Assembly: GCA_019358855.1 (NCBI GenBank)
Contig: JAHHII010000017.1
Location: forward strand, 1 to 64,000
DNA length: 64,000 nucleotides
Source: Timaviella obliquedivisa GSE-PSE-MK23-08B
GTDB taxonomy: Bacteria > Cyanobacteriota > Cyanobacteriia > Elainellales > Elainellaceae
Reading direction: 5' to 3'
The notes under the pieces were generated by a model. It did no database searches. It was given only the letters and a program-made list of their open reading frames with translations, and was not told where the DNA came from. Shown one piece after another: positions 8,868 to 16,694 of this stretch (within the stretch, counting starts at the first letter, position 1; each line of letters starts with the position of its first letter). Both the position numbers and the translations under genes were made by a program.

Positions 8868-8899
8868 ATTATCAACTCTCCTCTTAACAGGAGAGTCAA
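8868..8899 (-). promoter_or_regulatory. MerR-type promoter/operator of the copper operon
   Basis: On the minus strand TTGACT (8894-8899) and GATAAT (8868-8873) are separated by 20 bp instead of the usual 17. The spacer is occupied by a perfect 8-bp dyad, ACTCTCCT and AGGAGAGT (8875-8882 and 8889-8896), with six bases between. An over-long spacer filled by a dyad is the hallmark of promoters untwisted by MerR-family activators such as CueR, ZntR and MerR. The seen elements are exact; binding by a MerR protein is inferred. No merR-like gene is in the window. Confidence 0.75.
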
Positions 8900-9085
8900 G
8901 AAGGATGGAGATAATTGATAACTTTCCTCATCTAAATAATTATTATAGGAATGCAAGCTTTGTGATTTTATCTCTCTTACCTTTGGCTACGCCCTAGAGT
9001 AGATGAGTTTTATATCTAAGATATGGCTCAATATACTTTAAGACCTGAGTAAAAATTTTACACTACTAAACACAGAGGAAGAGTA

Positions 9086-9310
9086 ATGGCGAAAGAACTC
9101 AAGAAGGGCGATCGCGTCAAGTGGAACACATCGAATGGGGAGACAGTAGGAGAGGTTAAGAAGAAGCTGACGCAGCCAACGGATATTAAAAAGCATCATG
9201 TTGCCGCATCTGAAGAAGACCCGCAATACCTTGTGGAAAGTGAAAAGACAGGTCAAGAAGCAGCACACAAACCCAAGTCACTTGAGAAATTAGAGAAGTC
9301 CCAAGGTTAA
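9086..9310 (+). CDS. DUF2945 (HVA1/TUDOR-like) small protein
   Basis: The 74-residue product starts KKGDRVKWNTSNGETVGEV, the beta-barrel opening of the DUF2945/hypervirulence-associated TUDOR family, and ends with a Lys/Glu-rich tail including ESEKTGQEAAHKP. It has no signal or membrane segment. The family is small, cytoplasmic and functionally undefined; it recurs in stress-related clusters. The start is supported by AGAGGAAGAG just upstream of ATG 9086. It is transcribed divergently from the copper operon with 260 bp between them. Confidence 0.85.
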   Translation: MAKELKKGDRVKWNTSNGETVGEVKKKLTQPTDIKKHHVAASEEDPQYLVESEKTGQEAAHKPKSLEKLEKSQG

Positions 9311-9889
9311 TCAAACCATTAGTCAACTCTTAAGCAGGCATTAGGTATCAATTAACTAGAAAAATCGATGAATGCACCCCTTACTATTACCGTTAAGCGA
9401 TCGACTCATGTAACTGACCTGAGAGGTTGTCTGAGCAGTCTATGGGTTGCTATCCAATCCGCCCCCTAAATCCCCCATTTTGGGGGACTTTGAGGAAGGA
9501 GTGGCTTGGAAGTCCCCCAAAATGGGGGGTTGGGGGCGAGTGTAAGAATCTTTGATACTTCTCAGACATCCTCTGACGTGCAAATTGAGATTAGTAAACT
9601 GCTAGAAAACCAAAAAATTTATCTAAATTAGTACAGAGTTTTCTTTTCCACTCGTGTGAATAGTACCGATGCTCCTAGAGGTCGTAGGTGCTTGAATCAG
9701 AGCGTGTAAACCGTTTGTCTCTAACTTTTGACTGTCTTAATCTCATCCTTCGGGATAGTGCTAAGCCTTTTGGCTCATGCAATATTACTTGCAGCCTTTA
9801 ACTGCTTAGAACCCTTTCTCAGACTATCGAGTTTGAGGAAAGGTATCTCAAGACAGATGTGGCTGACACAGAAAACAGGGAGAAAAAAT
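9311..9889. other. Intergenic region holding a MITE-like element
   Basis: Between the DUF2945 and DUF2267 genes lie about 580 bp. The element at 9423-9573 occupies part of it. The open frame of the DUF2267 gene can be extended upstream to 9728, but that part is hydrophobic, lacks homology that I recognise and precedes a good ribosome binding site at 9890. I see no other feature. Confidence 0.5.
9423..9573. repeat. MITE-like element, family 2 copy B
   Basis: The 151-bp element opens GAGGTTGTCTGAGCAGT and closes ACTTCTCAGACATCCTC, a terminal inverted repeat of 17 bp with two mismatches. It is flanked by TGA on both sides (9420-9422 and 9574-9576). Its centre is the same GC-rich hairpin module (CCCCCTAAATCCCCCAT with complementary arm) found in family 1. 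A second copy lies at 15113-15261. Ends beginning GAG with 3-bp TNA duplication fit the IS1031 branch of the IS5 family, so such a transposase may move it in trans. Confidence 0.8.
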
Positions 9890-10432
9890 ATGTCTGATGA
9901 AATTTATAAAGCAGCTATTCCAGAAATCGACCCCACAGAAGTTGAAGATGCTCGCATTATCAACGCTGGCAAGCACGATTCATTTTTAGAAAAGGTGATG
10001 ACTCAGAGCGGACTTGCAGATCCCTACGATGCCAGAGACATTACTGAAGTGGTCTTTCGCACAATGCGCGACATGATGACAAATGAAGCAGTCGATCATG
10101 TTGCTGAGGAACTACACTCTCCACTTATGGAAGAAAATAAGGACAGAACCCTCTATACTGCTACACCGTTAGCTACTGAAGTGGAAGATCTTTGGCAAGA
10201 TACTAATCCCATCGTTCATTTTCTAAGCCGCGTTCGTCCGGCGCTTAATATTCGTGATACGACTTTTCTGTTTCGGATTAAGCAAGAATCATCTTTGCCC
10301 GCTACCGTCGAACCAGAACAAGTTGTTAAGGCAGTTTTTTCGGCTACTAAAGATGAGCTATCACCTGATCGCATTCAAGAAATTGCTGAATTTCTTCCGG
10401 GTACTGTCCGCCAGCTTTGGCAAGATGCATAG
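9890..10432 (+). CDS. DUF2267 protein
   Basis: Starting at ATG 9890, which follows GGGAGAAAAA, the product has 180 residues and carries two DUF2267-like repeats (about 27-95 and 105-178). The first contains ARDITEVVFRTMRDMM and the second VVKAVFSATKDELSPDRIQEIAEFLPG, the typical helical pattern with an inhibitory-looking LP near the end. The protein is acidic, soluble and has no signal peptide. DUF2267 has no proven activity; it is often found among envelope and general stress genes. A longer frame back to 9728 is possible but poorly supported. Convergent with the Cry-DASH gene. Confidence 0.85.
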   Translation: MSDEIYKAAIPEIDPTEVEDARIINAGKHDSFLEKVMTQSGLADPYDARDITEVVFRTMRDMMTNEAVDHVAEELHSPLMEENKDRTLYTATPLATEVEDLWQDTNPIVHFLSRVRPALNIRDTTFLFRIKQESSLPATVEPEQVVKAVFSATKDELSPDRIQEIAEFLPGTVRQLWQDA

Positions 10433-10580
10433 TCCCATAGACTTGCAACTACATATCCTGTAACAGGCAAGAGCAGGCTAAAAAGTTGCCAAATTGCCCT
10501 ATAAATATCCAGTTTCCTTGATATTTCAGGGGAAAAGCCAGGTTAATCTGGGAATGCAGCTAAACAAACCTTTTCCCCAA

Positions 10581-10602
10581 CCCCTCTCCTTCAGGAGAGG
10601 GG
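10581..10602. terminator. Hairpin between convergent genes, possible terminator
   Basis: CCCCTCTCC and GGAGAGGGG form a perfect 9-bp stem with loop TTCA, lying between the 3' ends of the DUF2267 and Cry-DASH genes. No long T-run follows on either strand, so termination is plausible but unproven; this hairpin type is also seen as a dispersed intergenic repeat in cyanobacteria. Confidence 0.4.
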
Positions 10603-10665
10603 CTTTGAATAAATTCAAACTTTTTTGAACTTGTCTTCATTGGTGCTCAAGATAAACTGGCTCAG

Positions 10666-12159
10666 TCATCTAGCGCGAAACGATCGCCCTTTTAGTTTTG
10701 CGATCGCTCGATTATAGATCTGTTCCTGCTCCTGTGCAGATTGAAATAGATCAACAATGGGATGTGGATAGTCTGTGCCAATCTTAACGGCAAATCGATC
10801 CTGTTCAACAGGCAGAAGTTTCCAGGGTTCATGAACTTTTTGGGCAGGCACTTGAGCTAGCTCAGGCAACCAGTGCTTGACATACTCCCCTTGTGGATCA
10901 TAGTCTTTTGACTGCTTAACGATATTAAAAAACCTGAATCCACGTGCATCGTTGCCAACTCCAGCAGTGTAATTCCAGTTACCCCAATTACTGCAAACAT
11001 CGTAGTCAATCAAAAGCGACTCAAACCACTCTGCACCCATGCGCCAGTCAACGCCTAAATTCTTCGTCAAAAAGCTAGCCACATTTTGCCGACCCCGATT
11101 AGACATAAACCCGGTGTTGGCTAATTCGCGCATGTTAGCATCTACGAGCGGAAATCCTGTTTTGCCCAAGCACCAACATTCAAACTTCTGCCTATCTTGC
11201 TTCCAAGGAATTGAAATGCCTTGTAATCCTGTTGCATGAAAGAGGCGATCGCCGTGTTTAACCGTAATAAATCGAAAGTAATCGCGCCATAGCAATTCAA
11301 AGATCAGCCAGTAGGTAGAATCATTGCAGACACGTTCTCTTTCATAGGTCTGTACCTGTTCATAAATGTAGCGTGGCGACAGACATCCGAGCGAGAGCCA
11401 GGGCGAAAACTTTGATGAATAGTCAGCCCCTCTCATCCCATTGCGGGTATCTTTATAAATTTTTAGGTGATCCTGCTGCCAAAAATATTGCTTTAGTCTA
11501 GCGATCGCAGCAGTTTCGCCCCCTTGAAATTTTAGAACAGCGCGATCGTCAAATTCAGGAGTTTCTAGGTCAAATTCAGCCAGTTGTGGCAGCTTACCCA
11601 CCTCAACGTCGGGGAGTGGAGGGACTTGGCTAGGAGAAGGCAATGCGGGTTGAACACTGCTGTCTTTTTCAACTTGTTTACGAAAACTAGTAAATAGCTC
11701 TGGCAGTTCCTTGACCTTAAAAGAAAAATCATCAGGATGATAGAGCGTATGACTCCAGAAAGTATTGATCTTAACGCCCAGAGCCTGTAATGCTCTTTCT
11801 AGCGATCGTTCAATCGCTTTTTCTTCAGATGCTGCTTCTTGGTAGTAATAAACTTCTGTAATGCCTAACACTTTCACAAGCTCAGGAATAACTTGTTCAG
11901 GTTTCCCTGTGCGAATGAGTAAATCACTATTGCGCGATCGCCATCCTTGTCGTAAATCAGCAATACTTTCCAGCAAAAATTGTGCTCGAAATGCTCCTGT
12001 TTTCGGGAAACCAAAGGTAGTCTTGCCAAAGTGACGGGGGTCAAAACAATAGAGTGGAATCAGGTAAAGAGGTTGCGTCAAGAGCGCCTGATGAAGCGGT
12101 TCGTGGTCATGAAACCGCTGATCGTTGCGATACCAGAGTAAAATTCGGGATCGAGCCAT
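10666..12159 (-). CDS. cry: DASH-family cryptochrome/photolyase
   Basis: The 497-residue protein has the N-terminal photolyase alpha/beta domain (1-135, RILLWYRNDQRFHDHEPL) and the C-terminal FAD-binding helical domain (about 215-480). Key stretches are KDTRNGMRGADYSSKFSPWLSLGCLSPR, WELLWRDYFRF-like ELLWRDYFRF, and NRGRQNVASFLTKNLGVDWR followed by NWGNWNYTAGVGNDARGFRFF. The last block with N-W-x-Y-x-A-G-V-G-N-D is characteristic of Cry-DASH. These enzymes repair cyclobutane dimers, mainly in single-stranded DNA, using blue light, FAD and MTHF. It ends in a basic tail. Stress genes surround it. Confidence 0.93.
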   Translation of the reverse strand: MARSRILLWYRNDQRFHDHEPLHQALLTQPLYLIPLYCFDPRHFGKTTFGFPKTGAFRAQFLLESIADLRQGWRSRNSDLLIRTGKPEQVIPELVKVLGITEVYYYQEAASEEKAIERSLERALQALGVKINTFWSHTLYHPDDFSFKVKELPELFTSFRKQVEKDSSVQPALPSPSQVPPLPDVEVGKLPQLAEFDLETPEFDDRAVLKFQGGETAAIARLKQYFWQQDHLKIYKDTRNGMRGADYSSKFSPWLSLGCLSPRYIYEQVQTYERERVCNDSTYWLIFELLWRDYFRFITVKHGDRLFHATGLQGISIPWKQDRQKFECWCLGKTGFPLVDANMRELANTGFMSNRGRQNVASFLTKNLGVDWRMGAEWFESLLIDYDVCSNWGNWNYTAGVGNDARGFRFFNIVKQSKDYDPQGEYVKHWLPELAQVPAQKVHEPWKLLPVEQDRFAVKIGTDYPHPIVDLFQSAQEQEQIYNRAIAKLKGRSFRAR

Positions 12160-12704
12160 AGTTTTTTATCGGGTGTCTTACCTTGGTTATTCATATGCTA
12201 GGCAGATTCTTGAATAATTTGCAAAGGCACCCTTTAGGAGAATAGGCATTCTTGAAGACCACTCACCTTCTTCAGTCATTTTTCTTAGAGGCGTTCCAGC
12301 GCTTGGGGGCAGGTTGTACCGTGTAAGGAGGGACGTTTTGAGATTACGCCACATTTACATCAACTTCTGCTTCTACATCCTTCTGCTGGCATAGAGGCAC
12401 AAAGAGTCTGAATCAGTTCGATCTTTGCTCAATGGACTTCATTGAGCGCGTTCAAGTGACGATCTTTTTTTATAGTTCGATGACTTTAGTTGGGCTGATT
12501 TTCAGCACTCGTGCCGCGTCCCGAATCCCGCTATCCTTCATTGCCATTTTAGTAATCTGCTGTTGGACTTCAGGAAGGTAACCTCAATAGGCTGTTTGAT
12601 TCTCCCTCGTTTCCACACGTCTGGAACATTACGACTAATTCTGGTGAGAATAAGATCAGCATCTCACCAGAATTAATCGTTATTTAGCACTGACTGATCT
12701 AGTT
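12160..12704. other. Intergenic region holding an IS1-type relic
   Basis: About 545 bp between two minus-strand genes. The right half contains the translated remains of an IS1-like InsA (see 12474-12640). The left part, 12170-12460, gives only scattered residues that could be the decayed InsB part. No intact gene or RNA was recognised. Confidence 0.5.
12474..12640 (-). pseudogene. Relic of IS1-family InsA-type transposase protein
   Basis: On the minus strand the residues GYLPEVQQQITKMAMKDSG, then IRDAARVLKISPTKVIEL, then a stop can be read from about 12590 down to 12474. This is the helix-turn-helix part of IS1 InsA proteins (LPEVKQQI...GSGIRDTARVLGIS...). An in-frame stop precedes GYLPEV, and downstream only a possible AEVD (around 12365) recalls the InsB catalytic region. 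The copy is clearly inactive. It marks an old insertion between the Cry-DASH gene and the stress cluster. Confidence 0.6.
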
Positions 12705-13148
12705 TTAATTACCCAGTAGATCTGCTTTAGCCTGAACGATCTTTTGAGTAAGTTCTTGGCGATCGTTTGCCCGTACTAAATGCCGCCAACTAAACTGAAC
12801 CAGGGTGATTAGACCGACGAGCTTCAGCAAAGATGACATTAAAGGAATATCATCGATAGCATCTAACGATGCAAACAAAACTCTGATACCCAGAAAAGCG
12901 AGAAGAAGCCAGCCCAAATTACTTAGAAGTTGACGATTTCCCTTAAAGAACGCCACTGTCGATTGAGTAACATTATCAAAGAAATTTGCTGCTTGTACTT
13001 GAAACGAGGTTAAAGATTCCTCCGCCAACTCAGTTGAAGAGGAGGCAGCAGGCAGAAGAGGTTGTTCGAGAACTTGATCCACCTCTGCCAGACTAGGTTC
13101 CATCGTTATTTCGTTGTACTCGTTGGTTTGCATAGTGTCATGGGTCAT
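12705..13148 (-). CDS. CAAD-domain membrane protein
   Basis: The 147-residue start at 13148 is preferred because AAGGAGCAAAACA precedes the ATG; the longer frame to 13241 runs into the upstream gene. The N-terminal 60 residues are acidic and disordered. From about 68 the CAAD (cyanobacterial aminoacyl-tRNA synthetase appended domain) signature follows: FFKGNRQLLSNLGWLLLAFL, a second helix IPLMSSLLKLVGLITLVQFSW, and the closing RHLVRANDRQELTQKI. The domain has two membrane helices and anchors proteins to thylakoids; here it is free-standing, as in CURT1-like proteins. Likely role: membrane or thylakoid shaping or tethering under stress. It is the last gene of a five-gene minus-strand run. Confidence 0.85.
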   Translation of the reverse strand: MTHDTMQTNEYNEITMEPSLAEVDQVLEQPLLPAASSSTELAEESLTSFQVQAANFFDNVTQSTVAFFKGNRQLLSNLGWLLLAFLGIRVLFASLDAIDDIPLMSSLLKLVGLITLVQFSWRHLVRANDRQELTQKIVQAKADLLGN

Positions 13149-13227
13149 TGTTTTGCTCCTTGTTAAAAGTTGTGATGTAATTTTTGGAGCAATCGGTAGC
13201 TTATGGCTACTAACTGCTCCAAAAAAT

Positions 13228-13740
13228 TTACTTGTGACCACCTAGCCACTTAGCTGCCACTGCTCCTAATGCAGCACCAATGACTGGGTTGCTGAGAAAC
13301 TTCACTAAGGCAGGCTGGTCAGCCAGCACTTCGTGAAAGATATCGGGGTGATTGTGGTAAGCAAAGCCCGCAAGCTTACTGACATCGTCAGCATTCATTT
13401 GTTTGGAATGGTGGCTCGATAATCCTAATTGCTTTTGCAAGTCACGATCGCTCAACCCTCGTTTCTTCAAATGATTAATGAACTCTTGGGCAACGTCATC
13501 TCTTTCGTTAGGTTTGATCTGTGCGATCGCCTTTTGGAGTTCTGGTTCCATCTGGCTAGCTGGAATTTGCTCTGGACGCATTGATCTGCTGAACAATTGA
13601 TGTCTTTCAGAACGAGAAGACCGTTGAGCAAAATCATCGAAGTTTTGGTAGTCCGAGCCTGATTCATCAGGCAGCATTTCCTTATCTCCACCTGCCAAAT
13701 CTTTCATAACTTGGCGTTTGTATTCGTCACTGCTAGACAT
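13228..13740 (-). CDS. Uncharacterised 170-residue protein
   Basis: I do not recognise a named family. The start is well supported by GAAGGACGG before ATG 13738-13740. The first 70 residues are polar and probably disordered, rich in Ser, Asp and Arg. Residues 65-130 form predicted helices (LQKAIAQIKPNERDDVAQEFINHLKKRG and SDRDLQKQLGL), and the C-terminus ends with the glycine/alanine-rich stretch NPVIGAALGAVAAKWLGGHK, which may be an amphipathic or membrane-touching helix. It lies between a CAAD-domain gene and a small lipoprotein gene in the stress cluster and probably shares their transcript. Function unknown. Confidence 0.75.
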   Translation of the reverse strand: MSSSDEYKRQVMKDLAGGDKEMLPDESGSDYQNFDDFAQRSSRSERHQLFSRSMRPEQIPASQMEPELQKAIAQIKPNERDDVAQEFINHLKKRGLSDRDLQKQLGLSSHHSKQMNADDVSKLAGFAYHNHPDIFHEVLADQPALVKFLSNPVIGAALGAVAAKWLGGHK

Positions 13741-13828
13741 AGTATTAACCGTCCTTCAAAATTGATGTTGAATTGATCAGGCTGAAAGTGCAGACAGCTT
13801 GTTAACAAGCATGAGCAAGCTACTGTTC

Positions 13829-14275
13829 TTAGCTAGCTGACTGATACTCAATTTGCTTGGATTGCGCATCATAGCGGGCTGTCAAAATCAGTTCTTTGTC
13901 GGGTGCGTACATTAAGACCGTCAGGTCTTGGTTAGGAAAGTTTTTACGGAAGCCTTGCGCCAATGATTGAGCCAATGCTTTCACTTCATCAGGACGAACC
14001 TTTGACGAAATCACGGCTCCTAATTTGTTGTTATCTCGAACAAAGGCATCTTTAATAAGACCTTTGCTTGCTTCCACTATCCAATCACCAAACTCTTGAC
14101 CAGCGGCAGAGTCTCCTCTCGCCAGTTGACCATATTCGACGCTGCGATCGAGACTACTAGGGTAGTTCGACTGAGGCTCTCGAGTGGCAACCCCGCTACA
14201 TGCAGTAGTAAAAGCAAGAGTCAGGACTAAAACGAGAGCCATTAGGCTTTGGCGAACGCGATGAGAAATGTTCAT
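13829..14275 (-). CDS. Small lipoprotein of unknown function
   Basis: The 148-residue product has a classic lipoprotein signal: basic N-terminus, hydrophobic SLMALVLVLTLAF and a lipobox TTAC (Cys about residue 26). The mature part contains GQLARGDSAAGQEFGDWIVEASKGLIKDAFVRDNNKLGAVIS and a C-terminal beta-rich block (LTVLMYAPDKELILTARYD). Family not recognised by me. Predicted location is the plasma or outer membrane, facing the periplasm. AGAGGCGC stands ahead of ATG 14273-14275. Co-directional with DUF2382 genes, so an envelope stress role is possible. Confidence 0.75.
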   Translation of the reverse strand: MNISHRVRQSLMALVLVLTLAFTTACSGVATREPQSNYPSSLDRSVEYGQLARGDSAAGQEFGDWIVEASKGLIKDAFVRDNNKLGAVISSKVRPDEVKALAQSLAQGFRKNFPNQDLTVLMYAPDKELILTARYDAQSKQIEYQSAS

Positions 14276-14363
14276 AGTTATTGCGCCTCTGAAAACAACT
14301 TAGTAAATCGGTCAAACAAGATTATGGAAAGACTCCTGCGAAAGACTGCTCTAGCAAATATTG

Positions 14364-15002
14364 TTAAATTGCTCCTAAAGTGTCATCTTTCAGCACAACG
14401 CTAACCTTCACAGCTTCCACTGAATTAGATTGCGCTGCGATCGCTTCAAGAAATTGAATTGCTGCGGTTATAGAGGTAAAGCTACCCTCAACTGTTGAAG
14501 GAAGGGGAGTGCTAGCTGCCTCCCTGCCAAGTTTTTGCTCTTGGACTTGCTCTTGGACTTGCCCTTGGACTTGCCCTAAGTCAACCACTGCCAACTGCTT
14601 ATACTCTGGGCTAACCTGCTCAACAATTAACTTCTCGCGGCGAACTGGAACTTCGATAATTCGTGTTTCAATTTCCTTACGAATGGTGACTTCACCCACT
14701 TTGCGCTTAATGCGATTGACCATCAATCGCTCTTCGAGAATCTGAACAGTTTCCTCAGCTACGACTGATGGAGTCATGATGAGGTCTTGTTCAGTTGCTA
14801 AATTCGTCTGCTGCGGAGCAGATTGGTTGAGAGCAGAAATATGAACCTGCCTGGGTGACTCTAAGGGAACCGAGGTTTCCAAAGGGACGGAGAACTCTAG
14901 GCTGCCAGGTTGCGGGTGAATAGGTTGACTGGATCTAGGCGATCGCTGCTCATCAGACGATGAGGTTCTAGTATCAAAATCTTTGGGGTTGGAAGGTGTC
15001 AC
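14364..15002 (-). CDS. DUF2382 domain protein
   Basis: This 212-residue protein starts at GTG 15000-15002. After a disordered Ser/Pro/Gln-rich first 85 residues, a DUF2382 segment (about 86-140) reads QILEERLMVNRIKRKVGEV then TIRKEIETRIIEVPVRREKL, alternating basic and acidic strands as in that family. A Gln-rich insert GQVQGQVQEQVQEQK (about 146-160) comes from a 12-bp tandem repeat. The tail has a possible beta domain ending in KVSVVLKDDTLGAI. DUF2382 occurs in stress-induced proteins of desiccation-tolerant bacteria, function unproven. A MITE-like element lies just upstream, between this gene and the PRC-barrel gene. Confidence 0.85.
   Translation of the reverse strand: MTPSNPKDFDTRTSSSDEQRSPRSSQPIHPQPGSLEFSVPLETSVPLESPRQVHISALNQSAPQQTNLATEQDLIMTPSVVAEETVQILEERLMVNRIKRKVGEVTIRKEIETRIIEVPVRREKLIVEQVSPEYKQLAVVDLGQVQGQVQEQVQEQKLGREAASTPLPSTVEGSFTSITAAIQFLEAIAAQSNSVEAVKVSVVLKDDTLGAI
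14535..14580 (-). repeat. 12-bp coding tandem repeat (VQ[EG]Q units)
   Basis: Inside the DUF2382 gene, almost four units of TTGCTCTTGGAC/TTGCCCTTGGAC follow head to tail on the plus strand and encode the repeated tetrapeptide V-Q-E/G-Q on the minus strand. Whole-codon units keep the frame, so copy number could vary without disrupting the protein. Confidence 0.8.
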
Positions 15003-15112
15003 GATAGGATTCCCACAATGATAGCTCAGGCAGAGTTAAGAATTGCCCTGCCTAAATTCTTCTAAAAACTGAGCATTACCAATTTCATACTCTCAACATC
15101 TAGCTTGATTAA

Positions 15113-15261
15113 GAGGTTGTCTGAGAAGTCTAGGTTGCTTCCAATCCGCCCCCTAAATCCCCCATCTTGGGGGACTTTGAGGAAGGAGTGGCTCGGAAGT
15201 CCCCCAAAATGGGGGGTTGGGGGGCGAGTGTAAGAATCTTTGATACTTCTCAGACATCCTC
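15113..15261. repeat. MITE-like element, family 2 copy C
   Basis: The 149-bp element is nearly identical to copy B at 9423-9573, opening GAGGTTGTCTGAGAAGT and closing ACTTCTCAGACATCCTC; here the inverted repeat has a single mismatch. TAA flanks both sides (15110-15112 and 15262-15264). It separates two DUF2382-encoding genes and may affect transcript read-through because its centre can fold into a long GC-rich hairpin. Confidence 0.8.
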
Positions 15262-15279
15262 TAAGAGCAACTTACTCAC

Positions 15280-16158
15280 TTAAGAACGACTTTTGGAATG
15301 ACGGACATCTGCCCCTTCATCCACCACAGGTCGCCCTTGAGTATCTAGGTTTAGCTCCTCACGGCGCAGCGTTTCTTCAGCATTGACTGTTTCGTGATCA
15401 ACTTCTTTTCTAACGCTAACTTCTTCCCGCACAAATGCTTCTTTATGAATGTCTGCCGCTTCTTCATAAACCTCTACTCGTGCTACTTCCCCTTCCTGGA
15501 AAGCTGTCCCATCCGGTGTAACGGCTGCGTCAAGATCAGTAGGTGTCGTGCGTTCAACTACCACACGTTCTTTTTCAAGAGGAACAGAAACTTTAGCATT
15601 CTCGGTTTCTACCCGTTTACCCACTACAACTTCACCCGTTTTAGAACGGGTCTTGTTGGCGATTAGTCGCTCTTCGTACAATCGCAAATTTTGATGGGCG
15701 CGATCGTCCAAATTGTATAGTGCTGGATCACGGTCATAGGCGTAGGTATCACGGTCATAATCTCGAGAGGTGGAAGCATTATCTGCATTCTCTCCTGTGC
15801 CCATGGGACGATACACACCACGCACTTGCTCCTCGTGCTCATAATCCACAGGCATAGTGCCATCATACGAGGGCAGAGCCTCGACTTGGGTACGAGTCAA
15901 ACCATCAACTGCAATGCGACGATTTGAATAATCAACTCGAGAACGACCGATCGGTAGTAAGACTTTCTTACCTAAAATCCAAACACCTGTATTAACAATT
16001 AAGTAACGAATTTTGCCTGTATCATCCACTAATACATCATCGATCGAACCAACCTTATCTGATTTGGCGTAAACGTCATAACCAATAATATCTTGATCTT
16101 GGTTTTCAAAGTGAGCCCGATAGTCAGGGTCAAAATCTCGAATCTTATGAAGTGGCAT
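15280..16158 (-). CDS. PRC-barrel plus DUF2382 protein
   Basis: The 292-residue protein begins with a PRC-barrel (about 15-95: DIIGYDVYAKSDKVGSIDDV, then VDDTGKIRYLIVNTGVW). A Tyr/Asp-rich linker follows (about 110-155), then a DUF2382 domain (about 158-275) with LRLYEERLIANKTRSKTGEV and VGKRVETENAKVSVPLEKER and a second strand set around VREEVSVRKEVDHETVNAEE. This combination is the standard stress-protein architecture found in cyanobacteria, Deinococcus and actinobacteria; the activity is not known. Two tandem copies of the ribosome binding site region precede ATG 16156-16158. It is the first gene of the minus-strand run 16.2-12.7 kb. Confidence 0.9.
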   Translation of the reverse strand: MPLHKIRDFDPDYRAHFENQDQDIIGYDVYAKSDKVGSIDDVLVDDTGKIRYLIVNTGVWILGKKVLLPIGRSRVDYSNRRIAVDGLTRTQVEALPSYDGTMPVDYEHEEQVRGVYRPMGTGENADNASTSRDYDRDTYAYDRDPALYNLDDRAHQNLRLYEERLIANKTRSKTGEVVVGKRVETENAKVSVPLEKERVVVERTTPTDLDAAVTPDGTAFQEGEVARVEVYEEAADIHKEAFVREEVSVRKEVDHETVNAEETLRREELNLDTQGRPVVDEGADVRHSKSRS

Positions 16159-16694
16159 AATTTTCCTCTACAGCGACTTTTCCTCTACAGCGACTAAAGT
16201 ATTTCTATCGCTTTACTTAAAATCTACATGCTTAGTTAGAGAGGTTCATCCTCCCCAAGTACGATTGAGCCTGTGCCGAGAGAAGTACCCTGTTTTGCTC
16301 AGTAATAACCTGATAGCGCTACCTTTCTTCCAATCATTTAACGCGGGATGATTAGCTTGTATGGCTACCTAAAGAGAGTTGACAGCCTTCTAGCAGCATC
16401 CTAGATTGAAAGTAAAGATGTAAACTTTACTTAAGAGTCTATGTAAATAAAAAGGACCTGTACTCTCAAAACCTATGGACTATGTATTTAGGCAGAACCG
16501 ATTTCATTATTGGCGTTGCTATTACGATTGCGGATTTTAGCAGTTAGTTTCAGTAGCCCTACTTATATTTAATTTCTTCTGTTTATATTGTGGTTACATT
16601 GATATATTTCGCTGCTGTGCTCAAGTCATGAGTTAGAAAACCGTTATCTAGAAAAACTAACGCTTTATTTTCAAGTGTTGCATTATCTACAAAT
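16159..16694. other. Divergent promoter region of stress cluster
   Basis: About 535 bp separate the PRC-barrel gene (minus) from the HTH gene (plus). Next to the PRC start is a tandem 17-bp repeat (16161-16194). The remainder is AT-rich and should hold both promoters. I could not fix a -35/-10 pair with confidence. Confidence 0.5.
16161..16194 (-). repeat. Perfect 17-bp tandem duplication including the ribosome binding site
   Basis: Read on the minus strand, GTCGCTGTAGAGGAAAA occurs twice head to tail immediately before the PRC-barrel gene. Each copy carries AGAGGAAAA, so the transcript presents two Shine-Dalgarno-like sites, of which only the second is at working distance from ATG. Confidence 0.85.

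Noticed and set aside
9728-9889. Upstream extension of the DUF2267 gene
   Set aside because: A good Shine-Dalgarno precedes ATG 9890 and the extension has no relation to DUF2267; noncoding more likely.
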